The translations under genes and the position numbers were made by a program. The notes below the pieces were generated by a model, which was not told where the DNA came from, made no database searches, and was given only the letters and a program-made list of their open reading frames with translations. A DNA stretch of 64,000 nt from assembly GCA_938743325.2 (NCBI GenBank), contig OW568882.1, positions 434,001 through 498,000 on the forward strand, in the 5' to 3' direction. The DNA comes from Pycnococcus provasolii (taxonomy: Eukaryota > Chlorophyta > Pseudoscourfieldiophyceae > Pseudoscourfieldiales > Pycnococcaceae). This document shows positions 9,295 to 19,330 of this stretch, in pieces (position 1 is the first letter of the stretch; each line of letters begins with the position of its first letter).

Positions 9295-10842
9295 ATGGCG
9301 TCGTTCTACGCGTCAGAGTTGGAGGCACGGTCGACTCAGTCTCGTCGTGCCTCCCTGTCGTCACGCACGGGCGTTCCCCCGTCGCGCCAACTCGCTGTGC
9401 CTGTGGCTCAGCTGTGGAAAGATGCCGTGCGCTCTGTGATTGCTGCTGCAGTGGCGGAAACGCTGCCGCATTCCCACGATCCGCTTCCTGCCGGTAAGCG
9501 TCGCGCCCGCTCTACGCTGCTCGATGACTTCGCAGATCGTCAGTCTGCGGCAGGAGCTCTCGCATTACAGCTCGATCTCGCATGTGTTGCGCGTGTTCTG
9601 GCGTCCACGCCAGAACGTGTCGCCTCTGCTCCCAAGCGTTCCGCTCATCTTTCCATTGCTCACTTCGTTTCGTGGTCCGCTGGCTACATTCGCACTGCTA
9701 CGAACATTCTGAGGAGACTCAGATCTTTCACGGCTAATGCGAAAACTGTGGATGGTCTTCAGTTGGCATCGTTCCTTGATCATGTTGACAGGGATGCCCG
9801 AAGGAAGATGACGGCAAAATCAACGTCGTCTTCAGCGGCTGGCGCCCCAGCCGAAGTTGATGGCTTCGTACGTACTGATGCGGGCGGCAGCACGGCTGCC
9901 GTCAGCGCCCTCAACAGCCTGAAATGGTTATCAGTTAACGCGGGAATCATGCTTCCGATTCATGCTCCCGCTCTCGGCCGTTTCAAGGGCAAGAAGGCTG
10001 ATGCGTCTGCGGCATCACCCTCAGTATGCCTCTCCCTTCGAGCTGTCACGTCACTCGACATTAATTCGAAGAAGGAAGGCAATAACAAATTCGTTCAGGG
10101 ACACTGCGCCGCGTGGGCATTCTTACACTACTCCGTGTCTCGCTTGGCGCAGGCTCAGAGGGCGTCGTTCGTCCTCGACAGAGACCACGCTAGGACGATG
10201 GTGACAGCGCGGGAGAAAACTCCCATTGTCAGAGCAGCCCGCCCGAGGGCGTTCTGGGCACCGTCGCGTGGCATCGATGGTGCAGGATACCTGAGCAGCA
10301 TTGATGCAATGCTGTCAGATTTGCACGAGCCCTCGTTCGTGTTGCGTGACACGGACTCGCCGGACGGAGATCCTAGGAAGGCGACGAAGTGGTCTGATGA
10401 GGCGTGCATGGGTCCTCGAGCCACGAAATCGTTACGCGCTTGCCTTGAGCTCGCTGTCGAGATGACTCCATCGGAGGCGAAGTGGTATTCGCCATCCACT
10501 GCTCGTCACTTCCTTCCTCTTGTCGCCCGCATGCGCGGAGAATCTGCAGAGAGGAGGAACGAGTTGGGACGATGGTCCGGATCATCGTCCTCCGACGTTT
10601 CGGTCCTTCCAACGGAACGAGCGGCTGCCAAAGCAGCTAGGACGTCAGCGACGATGCCGAACATATACGCAGGAGCGGCAGTTCCTGCGATAGTGACCGG
10701 AATAATCTGCGCACAGATTACGGCATGTTCTTCTATCGTCTCGTCTCGTGGACTTTCGAACCTACCGATGCACGGAGGCTTTCATGTGTTCGCCGAAGGG
10801 ATGGGGTCCGATGGCGATGAAGGCGAATGTTCTCGAAAGTAG
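9295..10842 (+). mobile_element. Tyrosine-recombinase-like gene of the outer element
   Basis: A 515-residue open frame from the ATG at 9295. The first half is Ala/Ser-rich and helical. The C-terminal third has the look of a tyrosine recombinase: an STARHFLPLVA segment, then ELGRWSGSSSSD, then NIYAGAA, matching the order His/Arg helix, LG-x-W and nucleophile-Tyr seen in DIRS- and Crypton-type enzymes. Confidence is moderate because the motifs are divergent. It is followed immediately by the RNase H-like frame. Treated as a fossil element gene; copy integrity not assessed. Confidence 0.5.
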
Positions 10843-11576
10843 GGCGAGCAGCCAACGCACCTCTGCGCATCGCGGCAAATGACCGTAGAAACTCAGATTG
10901 GAGTGCAGTGGTCAGGTGCCTCAATTTCATGCTCATCATCCTTGAGACGGCAGGTGCGCGTCAAGTGGAGATCTTCCCTGCGGCGGTACGACGCTTTGCG
11001 CGGATCTACACAGACGCCTCGTTCAAGGGTCTCGGAGTCGTCATCCTGATTGGGGATCGCGCCTTCTGGACGTCGGTTCTAGTTGACGCCGCCCTGATGG
11101 ATCGATGGTCTTTAACGGACATCGGAGGCCTCGAAGGACTCGCCGCTGTCTGTGGGCTCTGCTTCCTTGCGTCGGTCGCGCCTGACATCCGCGACTTCGT
11201 CATATATGTTGACAACATGGAGGTGGCGTCGAACCTTGTTTCGGGATACTCCGACAGAGAGTGTCTAGTGTGCTTGATGCTGGAGTTTTACCTATTGGTG
11301 GCTACGCGCCCTGGGCGTGTCTGGATTGAATGGGTGCCCACGGCTGCCAACATCTCGGACATCCCTTCCAGACACCCAGGCACCACCTGTCTTGCCCACC
11401 ACGTGCGATCACCTACGCTTAAGGCGATCTTTGCTGCAGACAACTTTGCTGATTTTGTTTTTCCCACCCACTCCTCCCTGTGGACGGCTCTACCTCCCAT
11501 GCTCCCAGTTCCTGCGAGGATGGGGGGGACCAGCCTTCACGATGGCGATGAAGGCGAACAGCCTGAGCCGTCGTGA
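10827..11576 (+). mobile_element. RNase H-like domain of the outer element
   Basis: A frame of about 250 residues with a DIRS-type RNase H pattern. YTDASFKGLGVV supplies the first Asp, EGLAAVCGL the Glu, IYVDNMEVAS the second Asp, and WVPTAANISDIPSRHPG the last Asp with the usual N-x-x-D-x-x-SR ending. It lies downstream of the recombinase-like frame, whereas in canonical DIRS elements RT-RNase H precedes or overlaps the recombinase. I recognise no reverse transcriptase in 9059-11793. Treated as a fossil. Confidence 0.65.
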
Positions 11577-11713
11577 CCACCTACCGGTCCTCGCTGAAGA
11601 GATCGGCCCGGCACTGGTTCATGAAATGTAAGGAAGTGTAACTATGTAGTTACACGAAAAGTTAAAACACCGAGGGGCGTGGCCGCGGGCGCGCAGCGCC
11701 CGCCTGGGGGGAA

Positions 11714-11793
11714 TGCCCTAGGGCCTAATTAAAGACGTTTTTCGCCTGAATCAGGGCCTAATTAAAGGTGGCCGGAAGGGGCTGACCTGCATC
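11714..11793 (-). repeat. Outer element, right terminal inverted repeat
   Basis: Reverse complement of 3278-3357, perfect over 80 bases. It is followed by AGAAATCG (11794-11801), the right copy of the 8-bp target duplication. Confidence 0.9.
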
Positions 11794-11902
11794 AGAAATC
11801 GAAAAGAAAAGTGGGGCGTTAGGGGTTTGACCGTCTCGGAACATTTCTCAGTCCGTTTTCTCTTGCCCTCATTCGCCTCGTTTTGGGTCCTACTTGGTAA
11901 GA

Positions 11903-13651
11903 ATGTCGGACTCGGACGACGACGACTTCAGCCGGTACACGCGCGCTCTTAAGGCGCTCTACCCGCCCACGCCCTCTTCCGCGCTCGAGCGACGCATGAC
12001 GTACGCGGTCTCGCATGGCCAGGCGTCTCAGTCCTCGTCGTCTTCCTGGAAGAAGAAAAAGAAACTCGACTTGCAGCGTCGTAGAAGAAAGAAAGAAGCG
12101 GCCGCGGCCGCTGAGAGTCAACACGGGGGGTTAGGAGGGCCGCACCTCGAGCCTGTGTCGCCACGAACCGCCGTGGCGCTCGATCGCATGGTGGCGGGAA
12201 AGGCAGCGCGGCCGCTCAACGCGGAGTACTCTGAGGAGGCGCGGAGGGTTCTGCGAAACGTGCCATGGAGGCAGCCTGTACGACAGTCGACGTCGGCACG
12301 CGCAAAAGAATACGACCACGTACGCCGGTCGAATGCTCCGCCGCCACTTTCGCCACCACCGCCACCACCGCGCAACTCGCAGGTCAGCATGTCGCTCCGC
12401 CTTAGTCTCGGACAGTGTGCTCGCATCTACAAGTCAGCAGACTTCAGGAAGCCGAAGAAAGAATCGGTGAAGCAGCAAGAGCTTGATTTCGACTTTGACT
12501 ACACCAGCACACCTGAAGCGTCGCAGGCATATGCCAACCAGGCAGCGGCCAGACCGCTCTACACTGACAGCCTCATTGAGGCACTGTCAAGTGCCGCACG
12601 ACCGCAACCGTCGAACCCGTTACCTTTCGTCGATGTGGTTGACTGGCACATTCGCGTTCAGCACGAAGCGTTCGTCGCAAACGCCGCTCTCGCAGAACAG
12701 CTTCGCGAGCTGTCAGCGGCACGCCTACTCGCGCTCTCCGAATCCCTGTCGTTGCAACGGCGGCAGCCGCTAGAGGGTGTCGGAGGTGGCGCGGCGGCAC
12801 TCGTGCGTGCTCACGCGCGCATCGCCGCGACGTACTACGCCCATTACGACCACGCAGAGGCGGCGCTGACGCACTGCCAGCTTGCCACCGACGCTGCCGA
12901 TGCCGCGCGTGCTGCCCTGCCTCGCTTCGCTCCCGCGTGCACGAGCATGGCCTGTTGGGGTGCATGCGCGTGCCAGCTGGCGGGAAGCGTTTGTTTGAAC
13001 TCAGCCGACCCTGATGCGGCGCTGACGTGGCTCTCTCGCGCGGAGCGTGGATTCGAGGCGGCTGGCGAAGCGCTCGAGTCTGAGGATGTGCTTCACATGG
13101 CGCGCTTTGGCTTGCTCGCGGACGTGGCAGCACTGCACGCAGACAAGCTCGATGCAGCCTCCGCGAACTTGCAAGCTCTTCTGAGCGTCGTTGAGAGCCA
13201 AGACGACGCTGCTCCTGATGTCGCACGCGCCGTGGATGCCGCTTGGCTCGAGAAATGGAATGGCGAGACGTTGGACGTTGCGTTGGTATTGCCTTTCGAC
13301 CCTGCATCTCTTTTCGTGACTCGAGCCGCTGCGCTTCGTCTGGCTGGAGACACGCACACTGCCGCGGGGCATCTCTTGGATGCGGCTCGCACGTACGCGA
13401 AGTCTCTTAGGGCATGTGAAGACGCCACCGCGATCGACGAGGCGACGAAGCGCTTGAGGGCGCTTGATGACTACGCGCCGAAGTACTACTTGTCTCGCTC
13501 GCTGAAGACGTTCGAGGATGCGTCGGAGGCAAGGAAGCACGCGTCGGAGCTGTCGAAGAGCGTGAAAGGTGTGATTGAGGAGGCGCTTGCGGTTGTTGGT
13601 GGTGAGACGACGTTAGCGGAGGAGGAGGAAGAGGAGGAGGAGGAACGTTGA
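11903..13651 (+). CDS. Ala-rich helical-repeat (TPR-like) protein, function unknown
   Basis: 582 residues from the ATG at 11903 (MSDSDDDDFSRY). The N-terminal 200 residues are low-complexity and charged: an acidic start, a Lys/Arg-rich patch and a Pro-rich stretch. Residues about 240-560 are made of amphipathic helices of about 30-40 residues, such as ARIAATYYAHYDHAEAALTH, CACQLAGSVCLNSADPDAAL and RFGLLADVAALHADKLDAAS. Their small-residue and Tyr spacing is like tetratricopeptide repeats. The C-terminus ends in a run of nine or more Glu residues. No signal peptide or membrane segment. The repeat assignment is an inference from helix periodicity; it may be a scaffold subunit. Confidence 0.6.
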   Translation: MSDSDDDDFSRYTRALKALYPPTPSSALERRMTYAVSHGQASQSSSSSWKKKKKLDLQRRRRKKEAAAAAESQHGGLGGPHLEPVSPRTAVALDRMVAGKAARPLNAEYSEEARRVLRNVPWRQPVRQSTSARAKEYDHVRRSNAPPPLSPPPPPPRNSQVSMSLRLSLGQCARIYKSADFRKPKKESVKQQELDFDFDYTSTPEASQAYANQAAARPLYTDSLIEALSSAARPQPSNPLPFVDVVDWHIRVQHEAFVANAALAEQLRELSAARLLALSESLSLQRRQPLEGVGGGAAALVRAHARIAATYYAHYDHAEAALTHCQLATDAADAARAALPRFAPACTSMACWGACACQLAGSVCLNSADPDAALTWLSRAERGFEAAGEALESEDVLHMARFGLLADVAALHADKLDAASANLQALLSVVESQDDAAPDVARAVDAAWLEKWNGETLDVALVLPFDPASLFVTRAAALRLAGDTHTAAGHLLDAARTYAKSLRACEDATAIDEATKRLRALDDYAPKYYLSRSLKTFEDASEARKHASELSKSVKGVIEEALAVVGGETTLAEEEEEEEEER

Positions 13652-15102
13652 TTGCTATGTAATTTGAGAATGTTATTATTATTTGAGGCGAGCTAGCTAG
13701 CATCATATTTATTAGCAGCTAATCCTGAGGTGTACGTCGTTGATCCAGCCACGGCCGAAGAGGCGTTCGCTTGTTTGTGTGCCGGACGACGAATGCCTCC
13801 CGGAAGTCGATGGGTAGGCACATGCGATAGCTCTATCCACAGAGCGTGTTGAGTCCGGCTCCGCTTCTACGACGAGCAAAATATCTTAGGGGAAGGGTCG
13901 TAGGGTTTTCCAAGTCTTTCTTTCCCATTCATTTTTGGTTAAAATGGCGTGGAATGGCGCTGTGATTCAGATTTTTGCGAAGCTTGACATGATCGAATGT
14001 GCATGAAAGTTTGTGTCTCGCCGCATCTCTGGCATCGAGAGAATGCGTCAGTACGCTCGCACGGAAGAACGATTCGTTCATCACTCTCCGCGTTCTCGGT
14101 GAAAAGCCTGTTTGGCTCAACCATACTCCTTCTCTTTCTGGGCGGCCGGCGGCGGGAAGTTGATGATTGTGCCTGAGATTGCAAGGGCGTTTGTTGTCTC
14201 CGGCGCCGTCTTGGTGCTCCCGCGGGGGGCGGTGTGCACGCATCGGTGAATGCAACGCGGTTCAAGGCTATACCGAGTCGCCCCAGCAAGAATAAGCGCG
14301 TCGCCTCTATGTTCTGCGGCGTGAACGCGCGACGGTCGTACTGTTGGAGTCGTTGGGAGGACCTGGCGGACCGGGATCCCCGCGGGGCATAATTCACCGA
14401 CTCCCGTGATGGAACAACGAGGTGTCCCGGGCCAACTCGAAGTGCCCATGGGAATTCGGGGAATTCTGCTTGATGGCGCCGCTGAATGGGCTGAATGGTG
14501 AAAGTGAGTGGTGTGAACGGACGACCGCTGGACAGAGTAAAGCACACTTCATTACTGAATGAGGGATCTCAGTGTAACATGTTCCTTACGTCATCTCATG
14601 CTCCACGGGAACGCGTTCGGTTCCTCTGTGCTAAAAGGCGGTACGGGCGGCGACAGTTGCCACGGCGGTCTTTGTTCTCGCCTTCTATTTTTGGGTGTCG
14701 GCCTTGCGTTTCCAAACGACCCCTTGAATCTCTTGCCGGTTCGCGTCTTGGCGTCACCGCGTCCTAATAGAAGTCCTTCTGATGCTGCTGAGGCGAGAGA
14801 TGAGGGACTTTTCCCGTCTGAGGAGATCTTTGGTACCCATGCTGATGATCCCCAAGAGATTGGTAGGAGATCTTTCAGAGCACTCCTAACACTGCTGCCA
14901 CTGCCACCATACACGTTCCCATGTACATAATGATAAGAAGACGAAACAAACTTTGAGACCACCACCCCACAGGGGTATGGCGAAGAAGTCAAAGTCATAC
15001 CCATACTACCAAAAAGGGGAAACGTGAATCCCAAAGGAACCATCATGGAAGCAAGGATACCAGCGGCCATGGAGATGACAAAAGAGGGAGCGAAAAATAT
15101 TA
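13652..15102. other. Intergenic, no gene supported
   Basis: Minus-strand open frames exist (about 13939-14547 and 14591-15060), but they show no family signature. One has a hydrophobic N-terminus and a Ser-rich remainder. A segment at about 14510-14570 (CGACCGCTGGAC...ATTACTGAATGAG) resembles 35235-35300 and may be a decayed dispersed repeat. Confidence 0.4.
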
Positions 15103-15918
15103 TGTACAGCAACTAAAGGATTCTGTGTAGCAACTTAGCATTTTTCTGGTTGCTGTACAGAATCCTCCTGAGATTAGGTCGGCAACGAGGTTGGGGGTTA
15201 GGCCGAGAATCCTCCTCACTTCCTCAGTGGGTCCCGTTCCCAAAGTCGAGTCACGGACCAAAGGTTAGGGCAACCGTCCCAAGCTTAGGGTTAGGTTTAT
15301 AGACAGCCAATCCCGACCAGAGTGTACCGACCCCTCACTATTCACCGACCAGACAGAGTGGGGATGTTAGTGTGGGGGCATGTCGTGCCATGTTGTCGTC
15401 GCACGGCGCAGATAGTGGCGCAGTCCGTAGCGCTGGGCGGGTAAGCAGATGTCTAGCTTAAAGGTGAGGTGTGGGGGGACCTCGTGTAAAAGAATGTAAC
15501 AACATCAACTTCAACACCAAACGACATGGAGGTGGAGGTGGAGGGGAGGGGAAGGGAGAGTGGGTGGGCCATGATGTTGTTTAGTTTTGACGATGTTGTT
15601 ACATTCTTTTACATGAGGCATACCCACAGCCCACCAGTCACGCCGCCCACCAGCCCAGCGCTACGGACTGCGCCACTACGCGCGCCACCATCACCGGCGA
15701 TAACGCCATGGCGCCGCAGTGCAGTCCTGGGTCTTCCTCCCCGGCGGGCAGGCGGGGGGAGGGGAACTCAAAATCGTTCCTGGACCTAACCTCAGGACCC
15801 ACTGAGGAGGATTCTCGGCCTAACCCCCAACCTCGTTGCCGACCTAATCTCAGGAGGATTCTGTACAGCAACCAGAAAAATGCTAAGTTGCTACACAGAA
15901 TCCTTTAGTTGCTGTACA
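15103..15918. mobile_element. Foldback (MITE-like) element with long inverted repeats
   Basis: The segment folds on itself. 15103-15228 is nearly the reverse complement of about 15795-15918, starting TGTACAGCAACTAAAGGA. Inner pairs continue toward the centre: about 15415-15445 with 15652-15680 (CCAGCGCTACGGACTGCGCC), and 15484-15505 with 15592-15612 (GATGTTGTTACATTCTTTTAC). The TGTACAG motif also recurs inside each arm. There is no coding frame of note and no clear target duplication. It looks like a non-autonomous foldback transposon of about 0.8 kb. Confidence 0.75.
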
Positions 15919-16271
15919 GAATTCGCGGGGAAGAGGGAGCTGAATGAGGTGTTGAGGAAATCGGTTCGGTCAGGGATAGCCAGCCCCTCCTCATGAGCCT
16001 CGAGACCACTACCCGGTAGAGGAGGGACTAGGCGCATTCAGGCTCAGAGAAACCCTATTCAGGAACTGGAAACCCTAACTGGAGTAACCATTTGGATTAG
16101 GGTTAGGGCACCTCGGACTTTCGCCTGATCATGAGCACTTCAACTCTGTCACCGGGGGTCGGCTTTGGCCGTGCGTTTTTTCCGCCATTCGCAACTCGTG
16201 GCAGGCAACCCCCTAGGGTGACGTGGCGTATTAGCTGTCGTTAGCTGTTTTCTGCATTAGAGGCTGTCCGT
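15919..16271. other. Upstream region of the nitronate monooxygenase gene
   Basis: No gene. A telomere-like segment (GGATTAGGGTTAGGGC) lies at about 16093-16110, within 200 bases of the following start codon. Confidence 0.5.
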
Positions 16272-17294
16272 ATGGTTCTACACACACGTGTGTGTGATAT
16301 CTTGAATATCACGCACCCGGTCGTTCAAGGGGGTATGCACTTTGTCGCGTACAGCTCGTTAACTGCAGCTGTCAGTAACGCGGGGGGACTGGGAATCATC
16401 ACGGCACTCACGCAACCGTCACCCGAACACCTACGTGCTGAAATACAAAAACTGAAAGCGCTCTTGCGAACACCGAACGTGCCTTTTGGTGTTAACATGA
16501 CGCTGCTGCCCACACTCGCACCACCCAACTATGACGCATATCTAGACGTCATCATCGAAGAACGCGTGCCTGTTGTGGAAACGGCGGGGAGAAACCCATC
16601 AGCCATCATCAAAAGACTCAAGAGTGCAGGAATCACTGTCATACACAAGTGCGTGAATATCAAACACGCACTCACCGCAGAACGCCTAGGCGTCGACATC
16701 ATCGCCATGGACGGTTTCGAGTGCGCTGGACACCCAGGCGACGACGACATCCCGAACATGATCCTACTCCCACGCGCGAAAGAGGCTCTCAAAATACCGT
16801 TCATAGCGAGTGGTGGAATCGGAACGGGAAGCCAGCTCGCGGCGTGCCTCGCACTCGGCGCAGAGGGAATCAACATGGGAACGCGATTCATGGCGACGCG
16901 CGAGGCGCCCATCCACGACGGAATCAAAAGTGCGCTCGTGTCGGGAACGGAGCTCAGCACCACGCACGTCATGAAGAGCCTGAAGAATACCGAACGCGTC
17001 TACAAGAATTCGGCGTCAAAGCAGGTGCAAGAGCTCGAGGCGAAGCACCCTGGCGACATCAACGCAATCAGGCACCTCGTGCGTGGCGAGAATTATCGTC
17101 GCTCGTTCCAGGAAACGGGTAACGCGGATGACAGCGTTTGGAGTGCGGGCATGGTGATGGGCTTGATTCACGACGTGCCGACGGTGGCTGTTCTCATCGA
17201 GAGGATCGTCGCGGATGCGGAGAATGTCATCCAAGCACTTCCTACCCGAGTTGTTGCGAGTGGAGCGTATCCCACACCCACAAGCAAGTTGTAG
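16272..17294 (+). CDS. Nitronate monooxygenase (2-nitropropane dioxygenase family)
   Basis: 340 residues, the full length for this FMN enzyme, which oxidises alkyl nitronates such as propionate-3-nitronate to aldehydes or oxoacids and nitrite. The TIM barrel opens with HPVVQGGMHFVAYSSLTAAV and SNAGGLGIIT (about 14-44). His154 in FECAGHPGDDD is the family's catalytic base. FMN phosphate-binding loops are IASGGIGTG (178-186) and GINMGTRFMAT (199-209). No targeting peptide or membrane segment is evident. The ATG at 16272 gives the normal N-terminus. A detoxification role is family knowledge; the substrate is not determined. Confidence 0.93.
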   Translation: MVLHTRVCDILNITHPVVQGGMHFVAYSSLTAAVSNAGGLGIITALTQPSPEHLRAEIQKLKALLRTPNVPFGVNMTLLPTLAPPNYDAYLDVIIEERVPVVETAGRNPSAIIKRLKSAGITVIHKCVNIKHALTAERLGVDIIAMDGFECAGHPGDDDIPNMILLPRAKEALKIPFIASGGIGTGSQLAACLALGAEGINMGTRFMATREAPIHDGIKSALVSGTELSTTHVMKSLKNTERVYKNSASKQVQELEAKHPGDINAIRHLVRGENYRRSFQETGNADDSVWSAGMVMGLIHDVPTVAVLIERIVADAENVIQALPTRVVASGAYPTPTSKL

Positions 17295-17518
17295 CAACCG
17301 TTGTGATTGCAACTTCATTCAGTAATGCAATGGAATGTTCACTTTGTCCATCGATCGTCGCCACCATTAAAAAACAAAATGATGTTGTTGCGTTTGCGTT
17401 ACACAACTAAATATGTCCTTGGACGTTGTTTACACGCCACAATAGCTACAGTAGTACTTATCAATATAAGCATTTTTATAAACAAAATAAACAATTATAA
17501 ACATTATTGTACATCGGT

Positions 17519-18808
17519 CTACGATCCCCATGCCCACGACATCGCACGTCGCATAAGAGAGCGCTTCTCTACCTTCTTGTCGACCGTCTTCGTCGGCGCG
17601 GTTCGGTTCTGGTTGTACGTCTTGCTGCGGTCTGGCTGGATATTCGGCGCCGTAAAGTTGAACTCGAACGGATTTGGCTTCTGCACTTCCTTGCCAAACT
17701 TCATCTCACGATTCGCTTGCCCTTGCCCTTCAAGCCGTTCGAAGTTGCAGGTGATGCCCGAGGTGGCGTCGAGGGGCGTCCTCGGCGATGCGTCGTCATG
17801 CACCATAGAAGCGAATGACGACGAGCGCGATGCCGAGCGATCGTCGCTGTTCTCCTCCATGTTGTGCTGCGGCGGTAGCGGCAGACGCTGCGAGTAGGGG
17901 GTGGACGGAGGTGTTCGAGGTGTGTGTCCGGCCGACTGCCGCAGTTCCTGCTTCTTCGCTTCCTCGCGCCTCTCAAGCGCACGGCGGTGCAGGAGCTCGG
18001 CGACGCTTTCCGGTTTGAGGTATTCCGCCGCCTCGTGCTGCGTGTTCGACTTCACCACAACCTTCTGGACGCAGTGTGCAGGTACAAACTTCGCGGGTGC
18101 TCGAGGCGACTTCAGTGTCTGCCACTCTTGCAAATTCTTGTTCCAAACTCGCCTTGGCGAGGCCAAAGTCGTTCTTGGCGAGGCAAGAGCCAAGTTCGCT
18201 CGCTGGTCCTCGCACGTGCCGTCGACCGTGTCGTCGAGTAGACGTCGTGGGGTATAGTTGGAGAAGCCGTCGCTGAAGCCTTGTTCAGTTTTCTGGCGCG
18301 GTGCAAGCACAGAGCTGTAGCTGAGCTGAACGCTTTCCAGATCAAAGATCGCGCTGCTCGCGTTTGCAGAGTTCTCGCTTGCGTGCGTGTTGCCTCGCAC
18401 CGCTACCCTTCTTGGGGTTAGGGGCTCGTTGCGAGGGGTTGGCGTTGGCGTTGGCGTTTTTTGCGTTTGCGGCCCGTAGTACGTCGCCGTGTCCGCAGGT
18501 GGTGGTGGTGGGGATGGCGATGGCTGCTTGCGCGCCAAAGCCTTGCGGTGCAGAAGCTCGGCGACGGTGGACGGCTTATCTTCAAAGTTTGGGTTGTTGT
18601 TTGCCGCGTTGGACTTCACGATAACGGTTTGCACGGAGTGCGCTGGCACAAACTTGCGTCCCACGTAGGCGGCTTGTGGTCGTCGCGTTCCTGGCGGCGT
18701 GGGTTCGATTCTCTGACGAGGTAGTTTTGTGAGGCCCTCGCACGTGCCGTCAGTAATGCTGTCGAGCTCCACGCAAGATGACGAGGACGTCATCATCATG
18801 TTCGTCAT
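17519..18808 (-). CDS. Unknown protein with duplicated KFVPAH/VAELLHR modules
   Basis: 429 residues, Pro/Ser/Thr-rich and probably disordered, with an internal duplication. One module is KFVPAHSVQTVIVKSN, a spacer, then VAELLHRKALARKQ. The other is KFVPAHCVQKVVVKSN, a spacer, then VAELLHRRALERRE. Each is preceded by a DGTCE segment (ITDGTCEGL; TVDGTCEDQ), and a third related DAT-x-GITC segment lies near the C-terminus. No known domain. The conserved blocks inside a diverged background suggest a short linear binding motif used twice. The gene starts 22 bases from a CT microsatellite (18831-18873), a GA run when read in gene orientation. Confidence 0.6.
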   Translation of the reverse strand: MTNMMMTSSSSCVELDSITDGTCEGLTKLPRQRIEPTPPGTRRPQAAYVGRKFVPAHSVQTVIVKSNAANNNPNFEDKPSTVAELLHRKALARKQPSPSPPPPPADTATYYGPQTQKTPTPTPTPRNEPLTPRRVAVRGNTHASENSANASSAIFDLESVQLSYSSVLAPRQKTEQGFSDGFSNYTPRRLLDDTVDGTCEDQRANLALASPRTTLASPRRVWNKNLQEWQTLKSPRAPAKFVPAHCVQKVVVKSNTQHEAAEYLKPESVAELLHRRALERREEAKKQELRQSAGHTPRTPPSTPYSQRLPLPPQHNMEENSDDRSASRSSSFASMVHDDASPRTPLDATSGITCNFERLEGQGQANREMKFGKEVQKPNPFEFNFTAPNIQPDRSKTYNQNRTAPTKTVDKKVEKRSLMRRAMSWAWGS

Positions 18809-18828
18809 AATCTGATGAATGAGCTGAA

Positions 18829-18876
<48 letters not shown>

Positions 18877-19288
18877 CTCTGAACTCTTAAGCTAAGCTAC
18901 GAGAGGAAGCAAGCCTAAGAAAGAGCTTCAAGAGCCTAAAAAGAGCTGAAGAATGATGATCCACACACACCCACACAACAACACGAGTCAATGAAGATGA
19001 GAAGAAGATACCGCAGAACCAACCAACCGTAACCACCCACCACCGTGAATCAATGAAGATATCAGATATCACTCAACTTCAAAATACCACAAGTGCAACA
19101 GGCGTCGATGAGCGGCCCATCCGGCGGCGATCATTCAACGGGACCTTCAACAGGAGGGGAGGGAGAACGCGGGGGACGAGCGGACGGCCTCCTTGGGACA
19201 CCCGTCCGGGGACACCTCCTTGGAAATCTGTCACACATACCTTTAACAACATGGCCCCTCAAACGTCAAACGTCAAATGCAAATGGTG

Positions 19289-19330
<42 letters not shown>

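Larger units (their letters stand above)
3278..11793. mobile_element. Outer inverted-repeat element with tyrosine-recombinase-like and RNase H-like genes
   Basis: The ends are an 80-bp perfect inverted repeat (3278-3357 and 11714-11793), starting GATGCAGGTCAGCC. They are flanked by a perfect 8-bp direct repeat AGAAATCG (3270-3277 and 11794-11801), the signature of a cut-and-paste insertion. The left terminus is followed at once by the inner element (3356-9058). The outer element's own body is therefore about 9059-11793, with recombinase-like (9295-10842) and RNase H-like (10827-11576) frames. Such frames belong to YR (DIRS-type) retroelements and relatives, whereas the termini look like a DNA transposon. 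I treat it as a fossil of uncertain family that looks incomplete: no reverse transcriptase or DDE transposase was recognised. Identical termini suggest a young insertion. Confidence 0.8.

Noticed and set aside
14591-15112. Possible small membrane protein on the minus strand
   Set aside because: It begins inside the foldback element without an ATG there, and only its first 40 residues look hydrophobic; not enough evidence.
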